Part shown: positions 26,868-35,104 of the stretch, in pieces
Layout: every line of letters starts with the position of its first letter
How positions within the stretch are numbered: the stretch's first letter is position 1
Source of the DNA: Castellaniella denitrificans
GTDB lineage: Bacteria > Pseudomonadota > Gammaproteobacteria > Burkholderiales > Burkholderiaceae_B
Reading direction: 5' to 3'
Length of the DNA: 64,000 nt
NCBI RefSeq assembly: GCF_027214045.1
Contig: NZ_JAPWHE010000010.1
Coordinates: forward strand, 1-64,000
Notes under the pieces: model-generated
Told to the model about the DNA's origin: nothing
Databases searched by the model: none
Seen by the model: only the letters and a program-made list of their open reading frames with translations
Program-made: the position numbers and the translations under genes

Positions 26868-26896
26868 TTGACTCACGTTGGTGAGACACGTAGAAT
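26868..26896 (+). promoter_or_regulatory. Rightward early promoter (pR-like)
   Basis: -35 TTGACT (26868-26873) and -10 TAGAAT (26891-26896) with 17-bp spacing. Transcription would start near 26903, about 20 bases before the cro-like ATG. OR1 lies between the two boxes. Confidence 0.8.
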
Positions 26897-26908
26897 CACT
26901 ATCGTGAG
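26872..26908. promoter_or_regulatory. Right operator pair
   Basis: OR1 CTCACGTTGGTGAG (26872-26885) and OR2 ATCACTATCGTGAG (26895-26908), both with the 5-4-5 layout seen at OL1. A further GTGAG half-site lies at 26914-26918. Centre spacing is 23 bp. Confidence 0.75.
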
Positions 26909-26924
26909 AAAACGTGAGAATCAT

Positions 26925-27173
26925 ATGGATGCCCTTCTGAAAGCTGTTGAGGTTGTCGGTGGGGTCTCCCGCCTTGCAGAAATGGTCGGTGTCTCGTCCA
27001 GCGCACCCAGCATGTGGAAGGCGCGCGGACGGGTGCCGGTCGAGCATTGCGCCGCCATCGAACGTGCCACCGGCGGCGTCGTGACCCGCCGTGACCTGCG
27101 TCCCGACGACTGGGCCGCGATCTGGCCCGAGCTCGCCCAGCAGCCCCAACCTGCGGAGGCGCCCCATGCCTGA
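26925..27173 (+). CDS. Cro-like / YdaS-type repressor
   Basis: An 82-aa protein with a YdaS/Cro HTH: LLKAVEVVGGVSRLAEMVGV then SSSAPSMWKARGRVPVEHC. It is the first gene from the rightward promoter and diverges from CI, so it is probably the lytic-switch Cro counterpart. Start ATG 26925 has only a weak GTGAGA upstream. Confidence 0.85.
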   Translation: MDALLKAVEVVGGVSRLAEMVGVSSSAPSMWKARGRVPVEHCAAIERATGGVVTRRDLRPDDWAAIWPELAQQPQPAEAPHA

Positions 27174-27273
27174 CGACCTGACCATCATCTTCATCGCCCT
27201 GGCTGGCTTCGGCGGCGGCTACGTAGTCGGCTATATCCACGCTGTCTTGCGTGGTGACTCTGGTCGGATGTGA
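27166..27273 (+). CDS. Small membrane protein (35 aa)
   Basis: A 35-aa frame overlapping the cro stop by 8 bp; one hydrophobic helix (LTIIFIALAGFGGGYVVGYI). It has an early-lytic position. Function unknown. Confidence 0.5.
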   Translation: MPDDLTIIFIALAGFGGGYVVGYIHAVLRGDSGRM

Positions 27274-27357
27274 GGTGTTTTCCATGGCCTCCATCCTATT
27301 TTTTTGCCCGGAAGCGGGCCTTACAAATCCTTCCATATTTTTTGTACGGGAATGGAA

Positions 27358-27744
27358 ATGACCCAGGACAGTCTGTTCTACGAATCGGTCACGGACGCCC
27401 TGGACGGCGTCGTGAAAGCCTGCGGGGGCGCGAAAGCCGTGGGTTGCCGCCTCTGGCCAGAAAAGACGCCGCAGGCCGCCCACACACTGATGCTGGCCTG
27501 CCTGAACGAGGCCCGGCCGGAGAAGCTGAGTCCCGAACAAGTCCTGTGGCTGCTGGCTGCCGGGCGCCAAGTCGGCTGTCACGCCGCAATGAACTATCTG
27601 GCCCGCGAAGCCGGGTACAGCGACCCTCTGCCGATTGAGCCCGAGGACGAGCGCGCCCGCCTGCAGCGCGAGTTCATCGAAGCGCAGAAAGCCATGCAGG
27701 CGCTGGCCGGCCGGATGCAGCGCGCCGGCATGTTGGAGGCCTGA
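27358..27744 (+). CDS. CII-like phage regulator (CP76 family)
   Basis: A 128-aa protein resembling the Phage_CP76 CII family: DALDGVVKACGGAKAVGCRL, then WPEKTPQAAHTLMLACLN and ARPEKLSPEQVLWLLAAGRQ. Family members help choose lysis or lysogeny. It sits two genes after cro, as in lambda. ATG 27358 is preferred over 27352 because GGGA lies 6 nt upstream. Confidence 0.75.
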   Translation: MTQDSLFYESVTDALDGVVKACGGAKAVGCRLWPEKTPQAAHTLMLACLNEARPEKLSPEQVLWLLAAGRQVGCHAAMNYLAREAGYSDPLPIEPEDERARLQREFIEAQKAMQALAGRMQRAGMLEA

Positions 27745-27745
27745 C

Positions 27746-28177
27746 ATGGAACGCCAGGTCTACACGCTGACCACCTCCAGGGTGCGCGAGTTCGCCACCA
27801 GGGCCATCACGCAGGCCCCGGATGGCTGGACGGTACGCATCACCCCCCCGCCCCGCACGGGCGCCCAGAACGCCGGCACGCATGTCATCTACGAAATGAT
27901 CGCCCAGGCATTCCCGCACGACGACGCGGCCGGTTGGAAGCGGTACTGCAAGCTCCATTTCGGTGTGCCGATCCTGCGCGCCGAAGCCCCGGACTTCCGC
28001 GAAGCGTACGACAAATCCATCAAGCCCCTGCCCTACGAAACGAAGCTGGCAGTGATGGCCTACTGGCCCGTCACGTCGATCATGGATCGGAGCCAGATCG
28101 CCCGCTACATCGACGCGATCCGGGCCGATTTCGAGCCGCGCGGGGTCGACCTGTCTCTCAGCGAGTCCACAGCATGA
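27746..28177 (+). CDS. ninB: NinB-like recombination protein
   Basis: A 143-aa protein with the NinB pattern: PPRTGAQNAGTHVIYEMIAQ, and PLPYETKLAVMAYWPVTSIM. In lambda, NinB (Orf) is a recombination mediator that can replace RecFOR. It overlaps the next gene by 4 bp. Confidence 0.8.
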   Translation: MERQVYTLTTSRVREFATRAITQAPDGWTVRITPPPRTGAQNAGTHVIYEMIAQAFPHDDAAGWKRYCKLHFGVPILRAEAPDFREAYDKSIKPLPYETKLAVMAYWPVTSIMDRSQIARYIDAIRADFEPRGVDLSLSESTA

Positions 28178-28533
28178 TGTTCCCCAAATCCAAGCCCTGG
28201 CGCAGCGAGAAGCACCGGCGCCTGATCGCCAGCATGGACTGCGCGATCTGCGGCCGGCACGAGCCCAGCCAATGTGCACACGTCAATTTCGGCAAGGGCC
28301 TGGGGCTGAAGACCTCCGACGCCCTCGCCTTTCCCGCCTGCCCGGAATGCCACCGCAAGCACGATCAGGGCGGCCTGCTGACCAAAGAGCAACGCCACCA
28401 GCTCGAATGGGAACTGGTCGACGCCACCCGCTCGAAGCTGATCCGCCGCAACCAGTGGGCGAAGGAGACCGAGGCCGAATACCAGGTCGCCATCATGCCG
28501 CTGTCGCGCGTGGTGCACGGGGAGGCTGCATGA
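28174..28533 (+). CDS. HNH-type nuclease (Ref/DUF968-like)
   Basis: A 119-aa protein with two Cys pairs and His residues: CAICGRHEPSQCAHVNFGKG and CPECHRKHDQGG. The pattern matches phage HNH nucleases such as the RecA-dependent Ref type. It starts at ATG 28174 (ATGA coupling to ninB). Confidence 0.75.
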   Translation: MMFPKSKPWRSEKHRRLIASMDCAICGRHEPSQCAHVNFGKGLGLKTSDALAFPACPECHRKHDQGGLLTKEQRHQLEWELVDATRSKLIRRNQWAKETEAEYQVAIMPLSRVVHGEAA

Positions 28534-29027
28534 TGGACCTGCCGATTCTTGACCCTTGCTGCGGACCCCGCATGATGTGGTTCGACCCCCAGGACCAGCG
28601 CTGCCTGTTCGGTGACATGCGCGACGAATCCATCGTGGTCACGGACCGCACGCACCGAGAAGACGGAAGCCGGGCCGTGCACATCCACCCTGATGCACGC
28701 ATGGACTTCCGCGCGCTGCCGTTCCCGGACGAGCAGTTCGCGCTGGTGGCGTTCGACCCCCCACACCTGGTGCGCGCCGGCCGTCGTAGCTGGATGGCGG
28801 CCAAGTACGGCAAGCTGGGCGCGGACTGGCAGGACGACATGCGCCAGGGTTTCGCTGAGTGCTTCCGCGTCCTGCGCCCCTACGGCACGCTGATCTTCAA
28901 ATGGAACGAAACCCAGGTGCCACTGCGCGACATCCTGGCATGCACGCCCGAGAGGCCTCTTTTCGGGCATCGCGTCGGCAGGCTGAATCTAACCCACTGG
29001 ATGACTTTCATGAAGGGTTCGGCATGA
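28530..29027 (+). CDS. SAM-dependent methyltransferase-like protein
   Basis: A 165-aa protein with a class I methyltransferase arrangement: ILDPCCGPRMMWFD at the start, catalytic-type FDPPHL, and GTLIFKWNET near the end. Phage DPPH/DPPY proteins usually modify DNA adenine. The unusually short N-terminal SAM-binding region makes activity uncertain. ATG 28530 follows GGGGAGG. Confidence 0.75.
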   Translation: MMDLPILDPCCGPRMMWFDPQDQRCLFGDMRDESIVVTDRTHREDGSRAVHIHPDARMDFRALPFPDEQFALVAFDPPHLVRAGRRSWMAAKYGKLGADWQDDMRQGFAECFRVLRPYGTLIFKWNETQVPLRDILACTPERPLFGHRVGRLNLTHWMTFMKGSA

Positions 29028-29938
29028 ACGATCTACCCACACCCCTGACCCCCGCAGATTGCGACCTGCGGGATTTCGCTTTCCTGCCCCTGGATGTCGT
29101 GCGCCTGCGTGACAGCGATCTGGCGATCCACGTCACCGGGGAGGAATTTCGCTGCGCCGTGCTGCTGTGGTGCGCGTCCTGGCATCAGGTGCCGGCCGCC
29201 AGCCTGCCCGACGACGACAAGACCCTCGCCGCGCTGGCAGGCTTCGGTCGCGCAGTGGGCGAATGGGCGAAGCATCGAGACGGCGCCCTGCATGGCTGGA
29301 TCAAGTGCAGTGACGGCAGACTGTATCACCCTGTCGTGGCGGAAAAGGCGATGGATGCTCTCAAGGCCAAGCTGGAGCAACGCTGGAAAACCGAATGCGC
29401 TCGGGTCAAGAAGCACAACCAGCGGCACGGGACAGACCTGCAAATTCACGACTTCGATACATGGGTGTCCCTCGGATGTCCCCAGGGACAAGTCCTGTAT
29501 GTCCCAGGGACAGGTAATGCCAGTCCCGACGACAAGAGCGTAAATGATGCGGGACATAGTGGCGATGTCCCAGGGAATCCGCCTGATAGTCCCGATTCTG
29601 TCCCCGGGGAAACGCACTCCAAGGGACAGGGAGAGGGACAGGGACAGAGAAATATAAAAGACAACCCCCATCCCCCTTCGGGGCCTGGATGGCAGAAACC
29701 CGATTGGGTGCCTGCTGACCTGTGGCGTGAATTCGAGGCGCTGCGCAAGAAGCGCAAGAAGCCCCTGACCGACCGAGCACGAGACATGGCTGTGGCGAAG
29801 CTGCAAGCCCTGCAGGACGGTGGCCACGACGTGAAGGCCGTGATGGAGCAGTCCATCCTGCACGCCTGGGACACGTTCTACCCTCTGAAATCCGACGCTG
29901 CGCCAGCCGCTGCCGAGGCATGGAGCGACGCGGTATGA
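29024..29938 (+). CDS. Replication-initiation-like protein (DUF1376)
   Basis: A 304-aa protein. The N-terminal DUF1376 region has FLPLDVVRLRDSDLAIHVTG, CAVLLWCASWHQVPAASLPD and YHPVVAEKAMDAL. A Gly/Gln-rich low-complexity linker (about residues 190-215) precedes a small C-terminal domain. It lies just before the helicase gene, matching the initiator slot of lambdoid phages. Phage origins often lie inside such linkers; no clear iterons were seen. Confidence 0.75.
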   Translation: MNDLPTPLTPADCDLRDFAFLPLDVVRLRDSDLAIHVTGEEFRCAVLLWCASWHQVPAASLPDDDKTLAALAGFGRAVGEWAKHRDGALHGWIKCSDGRLYHPVVAEKAMDALKAKLEQRWKTECARVKKHNQRHGTDLQIHDFDTWVSLGCPQGQVLYVPGTGNASPDDKSVNDAGHSGDVPGNPPDSPDSVPGETHSKGQGEGQGQRNIKDNPHPPSGPGWQKPDWVPADLWREFEALRKKRKKPLTDRARDMAVAKLQALQDGGHDVKAVMEQSILHAWDTFYPLKSDAAPAAAEAWSDAV

Positions 29939-30282
29939 CCGGCCACCAGCCCCTGATCGCAATGCGCCTGGAAGGCTACTGCCCGGCCGGTGCGTTCGTC
30001 ACGGTCATCGAAACCGCGCCGACCTGGGGGCCGTACACCCACCCAGACCGTGCGATGGAGAACGGCGGCAGTCCCGACATCGTGATCCTGCCCGAGGACA
30101 ACCCGGCCACCGTGGATCTGCGCTGCCTGCGTGGCATGGTCGTCCAGATCCACGGCAACGACCATGCCCGCACCGTGGCCGCCCTGGAACGCATTTCGCA
30201 ATTTGAACCCGCGAAGGCCATCGCCGCCGGCGAATGGGGCTTGCGCGCTTGGAAATCCAACCGAGGATTCTTCGACCTATGA
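29935..30282 (+). CDS. Phage protein of unknown function (115 aa)
   Basis: A 115-aa protein between the initiator-like and helicase genes, coupled to both by ATGA overlaps. It is beta-rich (RCLRGMVVQIHGNDHARTVA). No domain recognised. Confidence 0.65.
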   Translation: MTGHQPLIAMRLEGYCPAGAFVTVIETAPTWGPYTHPDRAMENGGSPDIVILPEDNPATVDLRCLRGMVVQIHGNDHARTVAALERISQFEPAKAIAAGEWGLRAWKSNRGFFDL

Positions 30283-31223
30283 CCCTCATCATCACCCCCG
30301 ACAACACCGATTTTTCGGCCTACATGGCCGAGACCGAACCCCAGGTCAAGGTCATGCCGGCCGAGTCCTGGACCGACCAGCTTGTGGCCAGCACCCAGCA
30401 GGCCGAGCGCATCACCGGGGCGAAGCTGCCCTGGTCGAAGACCCACGACCTGATCCGCTTCCGCCCGGGCGAGGTGACGTTGTGGCAGGGCATCAACGGG
30501 CACGGCAAATCCGAGATGCTGGGACAGGCCTGCCTGGGATTCGCCGCCCAGGACGAACGCTCCTGCATCGCCTCGTTCGAAATGCGACCGGTCAAGACGC
30601 TGCGCCGCATGCTGCGCCAGACCGCGCAGAACGACCAGCCCGGGGAAACCGCTGCACGCCGGCTGATGTCCTGGCTCACCGGCCGCATGTGGATCTACGA
30701 CCAACTGGGCCGGGCCAGCCCCCAGGCTTTGGCGGCCGTGATCCGCTATTGCGGCGACGTGCTGAAGATCCGGCATTTTGTGGTGGACAGCCTGATGCGT
30801 GTCGTCCAGGGAGAGGACGACTACAACGGCCAGAAGGACTTCGTGGAACTGCTGTGCCGACTGGCCCAGGATCACGGCATGCACATCCACCTCGTCCACC
30901 ACGCGCGCAAGGGCGAGAGCGAGGACGCGGTACCGGGCAAGTTCAGCGCGAAGGGGTCCGGCGCCATCGTGGACCAGGTCGACCAGATGCTGACCGTCTG
31001 GCGGAACAAGAAAAAGGAACGGCTGGTCGAGAAGGCCCTGAAAGTGCCGGGCAGCTCGATTCCGGACGAACTGGTCAGCCAGCCCGACAGCCTCCTGATC
31101 TGCGACAAGAACCGCCACGGGGAGTGGGAGGGCCGGATTTCGCTCTGGCACCACGCGCCCAGCCTGCAGTACACGCCCGACAGCCGGCGCATCCCGCTCG
31201 ACATCATCGGGAGCCTGGAATGA
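30279..31223 (+). CDS. DnaB-like replicative helicase domain protein
   Basis: A 314-aa RecA-fold ATPase: Walker A GINGHGKSEM (about residue 70), Walker B FVVDSLMRV, and downstream KFSAKGSGAIVDQVDQM. It lacks the DnaB N-terminal primase-interaction domain, as is common in phage versions. It probably unwinds phage DNA with the upstream initiator. Confidence 0.85.
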   Translation: MTLIITPDNTDFSAYMAETEPQVKVMPAESWTDQLVASTQQAERITGAKLPWSKTHDLIRFRPGEVTLWQGINGHGKSEMLGQACLGFAAQDERSCIASFEMRPVKTLRRMLRQTAQNDQPGETAARRLMSWLTGRMWIYDQLGRASPQALAAVIRYCGDVLKIRHFVVDSLMRVVQGEDDYNGQKDFVELLCRLAQDHGMHIHLVHHARKGESEDAVPGKFSAKGSGAIVDQVDQMLTVWRNKKKERLVEKALKVPGSSIPDELVSQPDSLLICDKNRHGEWEGRISLWHHAPSLQYTPDSRRIPLDIIGSLE

Positions 31224-31855
31224 CCCTCGAAGACCTCGCATTCCCGCCGGCCGCACCCGAGTTGCTGGAGCGCCTGCAGGCCCCCGGACGAGTCGCCGGG
31301 GGTGGTGCTCAAACTCGCCCAATCCAGCCGCAACCGCTTGATTTCACGGAAGAATGGGGTGGTGCCCAAACGGGCGAGAAGCCGACCATGCACGCTCGGA
31401 ACCTGTTGGCCCTGGACCTCGGGACCTACACCGGATGGTCCGTACGGCGTCGTGATGGAAGCATTTCCCACGGCACAGAGCATTTCATCCAGCGCAACCA
31501 GTGGCACGACGGTCAACGGTTCGTCAATTTCCGCGCATGGCTGGGCGACCTGCTGACCCGAGAACAGATCCACCACATCGTCTACGAACGGGTGGTGTTC
31601 GGCCACAGCAGCAGTCAGGCCAGCAACGTCTACGGCGCGTTCTGGGGGCAGGTGCTGGCCTGCGCGGCAGTGCGCAACATCGAGTGTCAGGGCGTGGCCG
31701 TGCCCCCCGTGAAAAAGCACTGGACCGGCTCCGGCCGGGCGAAGAAGCCGGACATGATCGCCGAGGCCAAGCGTCGTGGATTCCGGCCGGACAGTGACAA
31801 CGCCGCCGATGCGCTGGCGATCCTGCATTGGGCGATTGCGCAGGAGGAAGCATGA
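31220..31855 (+). CDS. RuvC-like Holliday-junction resolvase
   Basis: A 211-aa frame whose C-terminal ~155 residues are RuvC-like: LLALDLGTYTGWSV (first Asp), YERVVFGHSS (Glu) and DNAADALAILHWA (last Asp pair). It resolves recombination junctions before packaging. The frame begins at ATG 31220, coupled to the helicase gene, but the usual RuvC start corresponds to the internal ATG 31388. The first 56 residues are low-complexity and may be an extension or leader. Confidence 0.8.
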   Translation: MTLEDLAFPPAAPELLERLQAPGRVAGGGAQTRPIQPQPLDFTEEWGGAQTGEKPTMHARNLLALDLGTYTGWSVRRRDGSISHGTEHFIQRNQWHDGQRFVNFRAWLGDLLTREQIHHIVYERVVFGHSSSQASNVYGAFWGQVLACAAVRNIECQGVAVPPVKKHWTGSGRAKKPDMIAEAKRRGFRPDSDNAADALAILHWAIAQEEA

Positions 31856-32139
31856 TTCCGTTCAAGGAAAAACCGGTAGCGTTAACGTCATCGAACGTGC
31901 GGGATCTTGTCCTAATGATCCTCCACGTTCAGCGCGGCAAGGATATGTTGCGTGCGCCAAAAAAATACTGGGAGGCGATATTGAGAGATTCTCAGGATGC
32001 AATAGTCGGCAGAGAAATGACGAGAACGGAAATATCGGACGTCATTGCGCGAATACTTTCGCCTTATGAAATAAATCTGGCTCGCGCCCGCCTCAGGGCC
32101 AAGCGCCGCGCGATACAAAGACGCAAGGGGTACGCATGA
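31852..32139 (+). CDS. AT-richer phage protein of unknown function (95 aa)
   Basis: A 95-aa protein with a basic C-terminal tail (ARARLRAKRRAIQRRKGYA). Its base composition is visibly lower in GC than its neighbours. It is coupled by ATGA on both sides. It could be a nucleic-acid-binding partner of the following gene; unknown. Confidence 0.6.
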   Translation: MIPFKEKPVALTSSNVRDLVLMILHVQRGKDMLRAPKKYWEAILRDSQDAIVGREMTRTEISDVIARILSPYEINLARARLRAKRRAIQRRKGYA

Positions 32140-32579
32140 GACTATCTGACCTGGACCCCGCATTCGTCCAGCGCCTGGAAAACTGGGGCATGTACTACCG
32201 CGACCAATACCGCCCTGCCCAGTCGGCAACGTACCGTGTGTGCCAGAACGCGGCGGCCGCAAACGGCAAAGGCATGCATGACGGATACCGCGAGTCGAAC
32301 CCCAGGCCTGAAATCGACGTGGACGACGCGATGATCATGGAACGCCACTGGTGCATGTGCGCTTACCGCGTGAGCGTGCAGGACCGCGCGCTGATCCGGG
32401 CGTACTGGGCCGAGAATGCAGACCCGCGCCGAGTGTGCTCCGTGCTCAAGATCAGATTCTTATCCTGGGAGGCCCTGCTGTGCGATGCGGTCGAACGATT
32501 CCGCCAAGCCGTTGATATTCTGGAATATCAGGGTAAAATGACCGCAAGACAAACTGAGGCCGCCCTACGGGGTGAGTAG
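32136..32579 (+). CDS. Q-position gene, putative late antiterminator
   Basis: A 147-aa protein (MRLSDLDPAFVQRLENWGMY; WCMCAYRVSVQDRALIRAYW). Sequence alone does not identify it. It is the last early gene and is followed by a promoter inside its 3' end and an intrinsic terminator before the terminase genes, the layout of lambda Q-pR'-tR'. The antiterminator role is inferred from that. Confidence 0.55.
   Translation: MRLSDLDPAFVQRLENWGMYYRDQYRPAQSATYRVCQNAAAANGKGMHDGYRESNPRPEIDVDDAMIMERHWCMCAYRVSVQDRALIRAYWAENADPRRVCSVLKIRFLSWEALLCDAVERFRQAVDILEYQGKMTARQTEAALRGE
32512..32539 (+). promoter_or_regulatory. Late promoter candidate (pR'-like)
   Basis: -35 TTGATA (32512-32517), 16-bp spacer, -10 TAAAAT (32534-32539). 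A perfect dyad GATATTCTGGAATATC (32514-32529) overlaps the -35. The expected start near 32546 gives an approximately 110-nt leader ending at the next terminator. Confidence 0.6.
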
Positions 32580-32626
32580 AAAGCCCTTCGGCGGACAGCG
32601 CGTGCCCGATAGCAGCGCGACAGAGC

Positions 32627-32659
32627 AAGCCCCTTGCGAGTGATCGCCGGGGGCTTTTT
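32627..32659 (+). terminator. Terminator upstream of late genes (tR'-like)
   Basis: AAGCCCC (32627-32633) pairs with GGGGCTT (32650-32656), followed by TTT. The 16-nt loop has further pairing. It lies between the Q-position gene and the late operon, so late expression should need antitermination. Confidence 0.75.
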
Positions 32660-32673
32660 GCTGCCTGCTCGAA

Positions 32674-33054
32674 ATGACCAAACCGCCCGTCCTGAAGTTC
32701 AGTCGCATCGATCCGCTGCAGGACTACTTCGAGGATCGCGACGGCAACCGCTACGACGTGGCCCGGCTGGTGGATGCATCGAAGGATCTTCCCGTGTTCG
32801 ACCTGCCGCTTGCCGGGCTTGATCTGGACGGCTGCTACGTGTGGCGTGACGCCACTCTGCACGAAGCAGCGGGCCACCTGCGCAGGGTCATGAAAGCCGA
32901 TCTGTCCTTCCCCATCCTGCTGAGCTGGACTGGATCGATCATCGACGGCCGGCATCGAATCGTCAAAGCCTTGATGCAGGGCAAGCGCACGATCAAGGTC
33001 AGAAGGATGACTTGGCGGCCTGAGCAGAGCAGCACTCACCAGAACGACAAATGA
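32674..33054 (+). CDS. ParB-like-fold phage protein
   Basis: A 126-aa protein with LSWTGSIIDGRHRIVKALMQ near the C-terminus, resembling the ParB/sulfiredoxin GxHR motif (here DGRHR). It is the first late gene, coupled to terminase small subunit by ATGA. Role unknown. Confidence 0.65.
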   Translation: MTKPPVLKFSRIDPLQDYFEDRDGNRYDVARLVDASKDLPVFDLPLAGLDLDGCYVWRDATLHEAAGHLRRVMKADLSFPILLSWTGSIIDGRHRIVKALMQGKRTIKVRRMTWRPEQSSTHQNDK

Positions 33055-33566
33055 CCACAAAGACCACCAGATCCGCTCAGTCCGCTAAGACGAGCGCGAA
33101 AGGTGCGTCCAATGGCGGCAGGCCATCGAAATACAAGCCGGAGTATGACGAACAGGCCTGGCGCCTGTGTGTTCTCGGCGCGACCGACGCGGAAATAGCT
33201 GATTTCTTCGGCGTGTCTGTGCGGACGCTGTACCGCTGGAAGGTCGAGTCCGAGACGTTTTGTCAGGCCCTAAACATCGGCAAGGAACACGCTGATGCCC
33301 GGGTCAAGCGCAGCCTGTACATGCGGGCCACCGGATACAGCTTCACGGAGCAACAAGCGTTCAAAGTCCGACGTGGGCCGAATGATGAGGCGGTCGAGGT
33401 GGTTGATGTGGACCGCCACCTGCCGCCAGACACCACTGCGGCGATCTTCTGGCTGAAGAACCGCGACCCGAAGAATTGGCGTGACCGCATCGAACACACC
33501 GGAGCCGGTGGCGGCGCCATCCAGACCGTCAGCCGCATCGAATACGTCGTGGTGGACCCGAAATGA
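33051..33566 (+). CDS. terS: Terminase small subunit
   Basis: A 171-aa DNA-recognition subunit. The HTH is in VLGATDAEIADFFGVSVRTL; the downstream GYSFTEQQAFKV and FWLKNRDPKNWRD are typical of this family. It binds phage DNA for packaging and overlaps the large subunit by 4 bp. Confidence 0.92.
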   Translation: MTTKTTRSAQSAKTSAKGASNGGRPSKYKPEYDEQAWRLCVLGATDAEIADFFGVSVRTLYRWKVESETFCQALNIGKEHADARVKRSLYMRATGYSFTEQQAFKVRRGPNDEAVEVVDVDRHLPPDTTAAIFWLKNRDPKNWRDRIEHTGAGGGAIQTVSRIEYVVVDPK

Positions 33567-34942
33567 GCGTCATCACGGTCCCGGTCGCCCGCGTGTTCGT
33601 GCCTCTGCTGAGCAACGATTTCCGCTACTACGGCGCCCACGGTGGCCGAGGGTCGGGCAAGTCCCATTTTTTCGCAGGCCGCGTGGTTGACTTGGTGGCC
33701 GATGGGGAACGCTGGGTCTGTGTCCGAGAAGTCCAGAACAGCATCAAGGATTCGGTCAAGACGCTGATCGAATCAAAGATCCAGCACCGCAACATCGGCG
33801 GGTTCGACGCCCTCGAGTACGAGACCCGGGGGCCTGATGGAGGCCTGATCGCGTATCGCGGCATGCAGTCCTACAACGCCGAGAACATCAAATCCCTCGA
33901 GGATTTCGACGGCGTGTGGGTCGAAGAGGCCCAGACCCTCTCACAGCACAGCCTGGATCTGCTGCGCCCCACTCTGCGCAAGAAAAACGCCAAGCTGATG
34001 TTTTCCTGGAACCCGCGCTACAAGACCGATGCGGTGGACAAATTCTTCCGGCGCAACCCGCCCGCCAACGCGATCTGCGTGGAGGCCAACTGGCACGACA
34101 ACCCATGGTTCGATGAAACCAGCCTGCGCGACGACATGGAGGCGGATTACCGTAACGATCCGATCAAGGCTGAGCACATCTGGGGCGGCGGCTACGGCGT
34201 GTCCGAAGGTTCGATCCTGGGGCGCTGGGTCACGAAGGCCCGCAAGGCTGGCCGCATTCATGACGGCGTACAGTACGACCCCGCTGGTGCCGGCATTGTC
34301 GTGTCCTCTGACCTGGGTTTCCGCGATACCGCGTCCTGGTGGTTCTGGCAGCCGGTGATGGGCGGTTTCAAGCTGCTGGCGTACCTGGGGGATTCCGGCC
34401 TGGACGCGGACGACTGGATACCGCTGATCCGCGCAAAACTGGTTGACCTGGGCGCCGGCGACAATCTGGACTGCATCTGGCTGCCCCACGACGCCCGCGC
34501 CAAGACGTTCCAGAGCAAACACACCAGTGTCGAGCGCTTCATCAAGGCGTTTGGCCATGACCACGTCCGAATCGTCCCCATCAGCAGCAAGCAGGACCGG
34601 ATTTCAGCGGCCCGCGCGATCATCGACCGCTGCGAGTTCGCAGAGTCAGCATGCCAGAGCGACGATCCGAACAAGACGGGCGGAATCGACGGCCTGGAGG
34701 CCTGGGAATTCGAGTTCAACCAGGAGTTGCAGGTCTTCAGCAAAGAGCCTCTGCACAACTGGGCATCCCACCCGTCTGATGCCTTTTCATACGGCTGTCA
34801 AGTGATGCAGGAATACACCGCCCCAGCGAAGCCAGAGGACGCGAAGTACGCGGTCCAAGCGACGAAAGGCGGGCGCATGCGCACCGGCGTCACGCTGGAC
34901 GAGCTCTGGAAAACGTCAGCACGCGGGAGCGCAAGGATATGA
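33563..34942 (+). CDS. terL: Terminase large subunit (PBSX-type)
   Basis: A 459-aa packaging motor. Walker A-like GGRGSGKSHFF (about residue 27), Walker B VWVEEAQTLS, motif III FSWNPR and a C-terminal RNase H nuclease with DLGFRDTASW. It cleaves and translocates DNA into the prohead. Confidence 0.95.
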   Translation: MSVITVPVARVFVPLLSNDFRYYGAHGGRGSGKSHFFAGRVVDLVADGERWVCVREVQNSIKDSVKTLIESKIQHRNIGGFDALEYETRGPDGGLIAYRGMQSYNAENIKSLEDFDGVWVEEAQTLSQHSLDLLRPTLRKKNAKLMFSWNPRYKTDAVDKFFRRNPPANAICVEANWHDNPWFDETSLRDDMEADYRNDPIKAEHIWGGGYGVSEGSILGRWVTKARKAGRIHDGVQYDPAGAGIVVSSDLGFRDTASWWFWQPVMGGFKLLAYLGDSGLDADDWIPLIRAKLVDLGAGDNLDCIWLPHDARAKTFQSKHTSVERFIKAFGHDHVRIVPISSKQDRISAARAIIDRCEFAESACQSDDPNKTGGIDGLEAWEFEFNQELQVFSKEPLHNWASHPSDAFSYGCQVMQEYTAPAKPEDAKYAVQATKGGRMRTGVTLDELWKTSARGSARI

Positions 34943-34960
34943 ACCATCAGGAGATAGATC

Positions 34961-35104
34961 ATGAGTCCCATCGTGTCCTGGGTTAATGGGCTGCCCTACA
35001 CCGCCGACGGCAAGCTGGCGGTGGAAAACGCGGCAGTGCTGAACGTGCAAAACGGCCACAGCTTCACGGCTTCGGGTCGGATCGCGTTGTCGAGCCTCGT
35101 GTGA
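34961..35104 (+). CDS. Small phage protein before portal (47 aa)
   Basis: A 47-aa frame with AGGAGAT 6 nt before ATG 34961, ending TGA at 35102-35104 and overlapping the portal start by 1 base (TGATG). It reads MSPIVSWVNGLPYTADGKLA onward. Position and ribosome site support a real gene; function unknown. Confidence 0.65.
   Translation: MSPIVSWVNGLPYTADGKLAVENAAVLNVQNGHSFTASGRIALSSLV

Noticed and set aside
27304-27330. Hairpin GCCCGGAAGCGGGC near 27308 as a terminator after cro
   Set aside because: The T-run lies before the stem on the plus strand, so it would not terminate rightward transcription.
31302-31556. Alternative frame inside the RuvC-like gene (85 codons)
   Set aside because: The RuvC catalytic pattern is in the other frame, which is open from the coupled start through to the stop.
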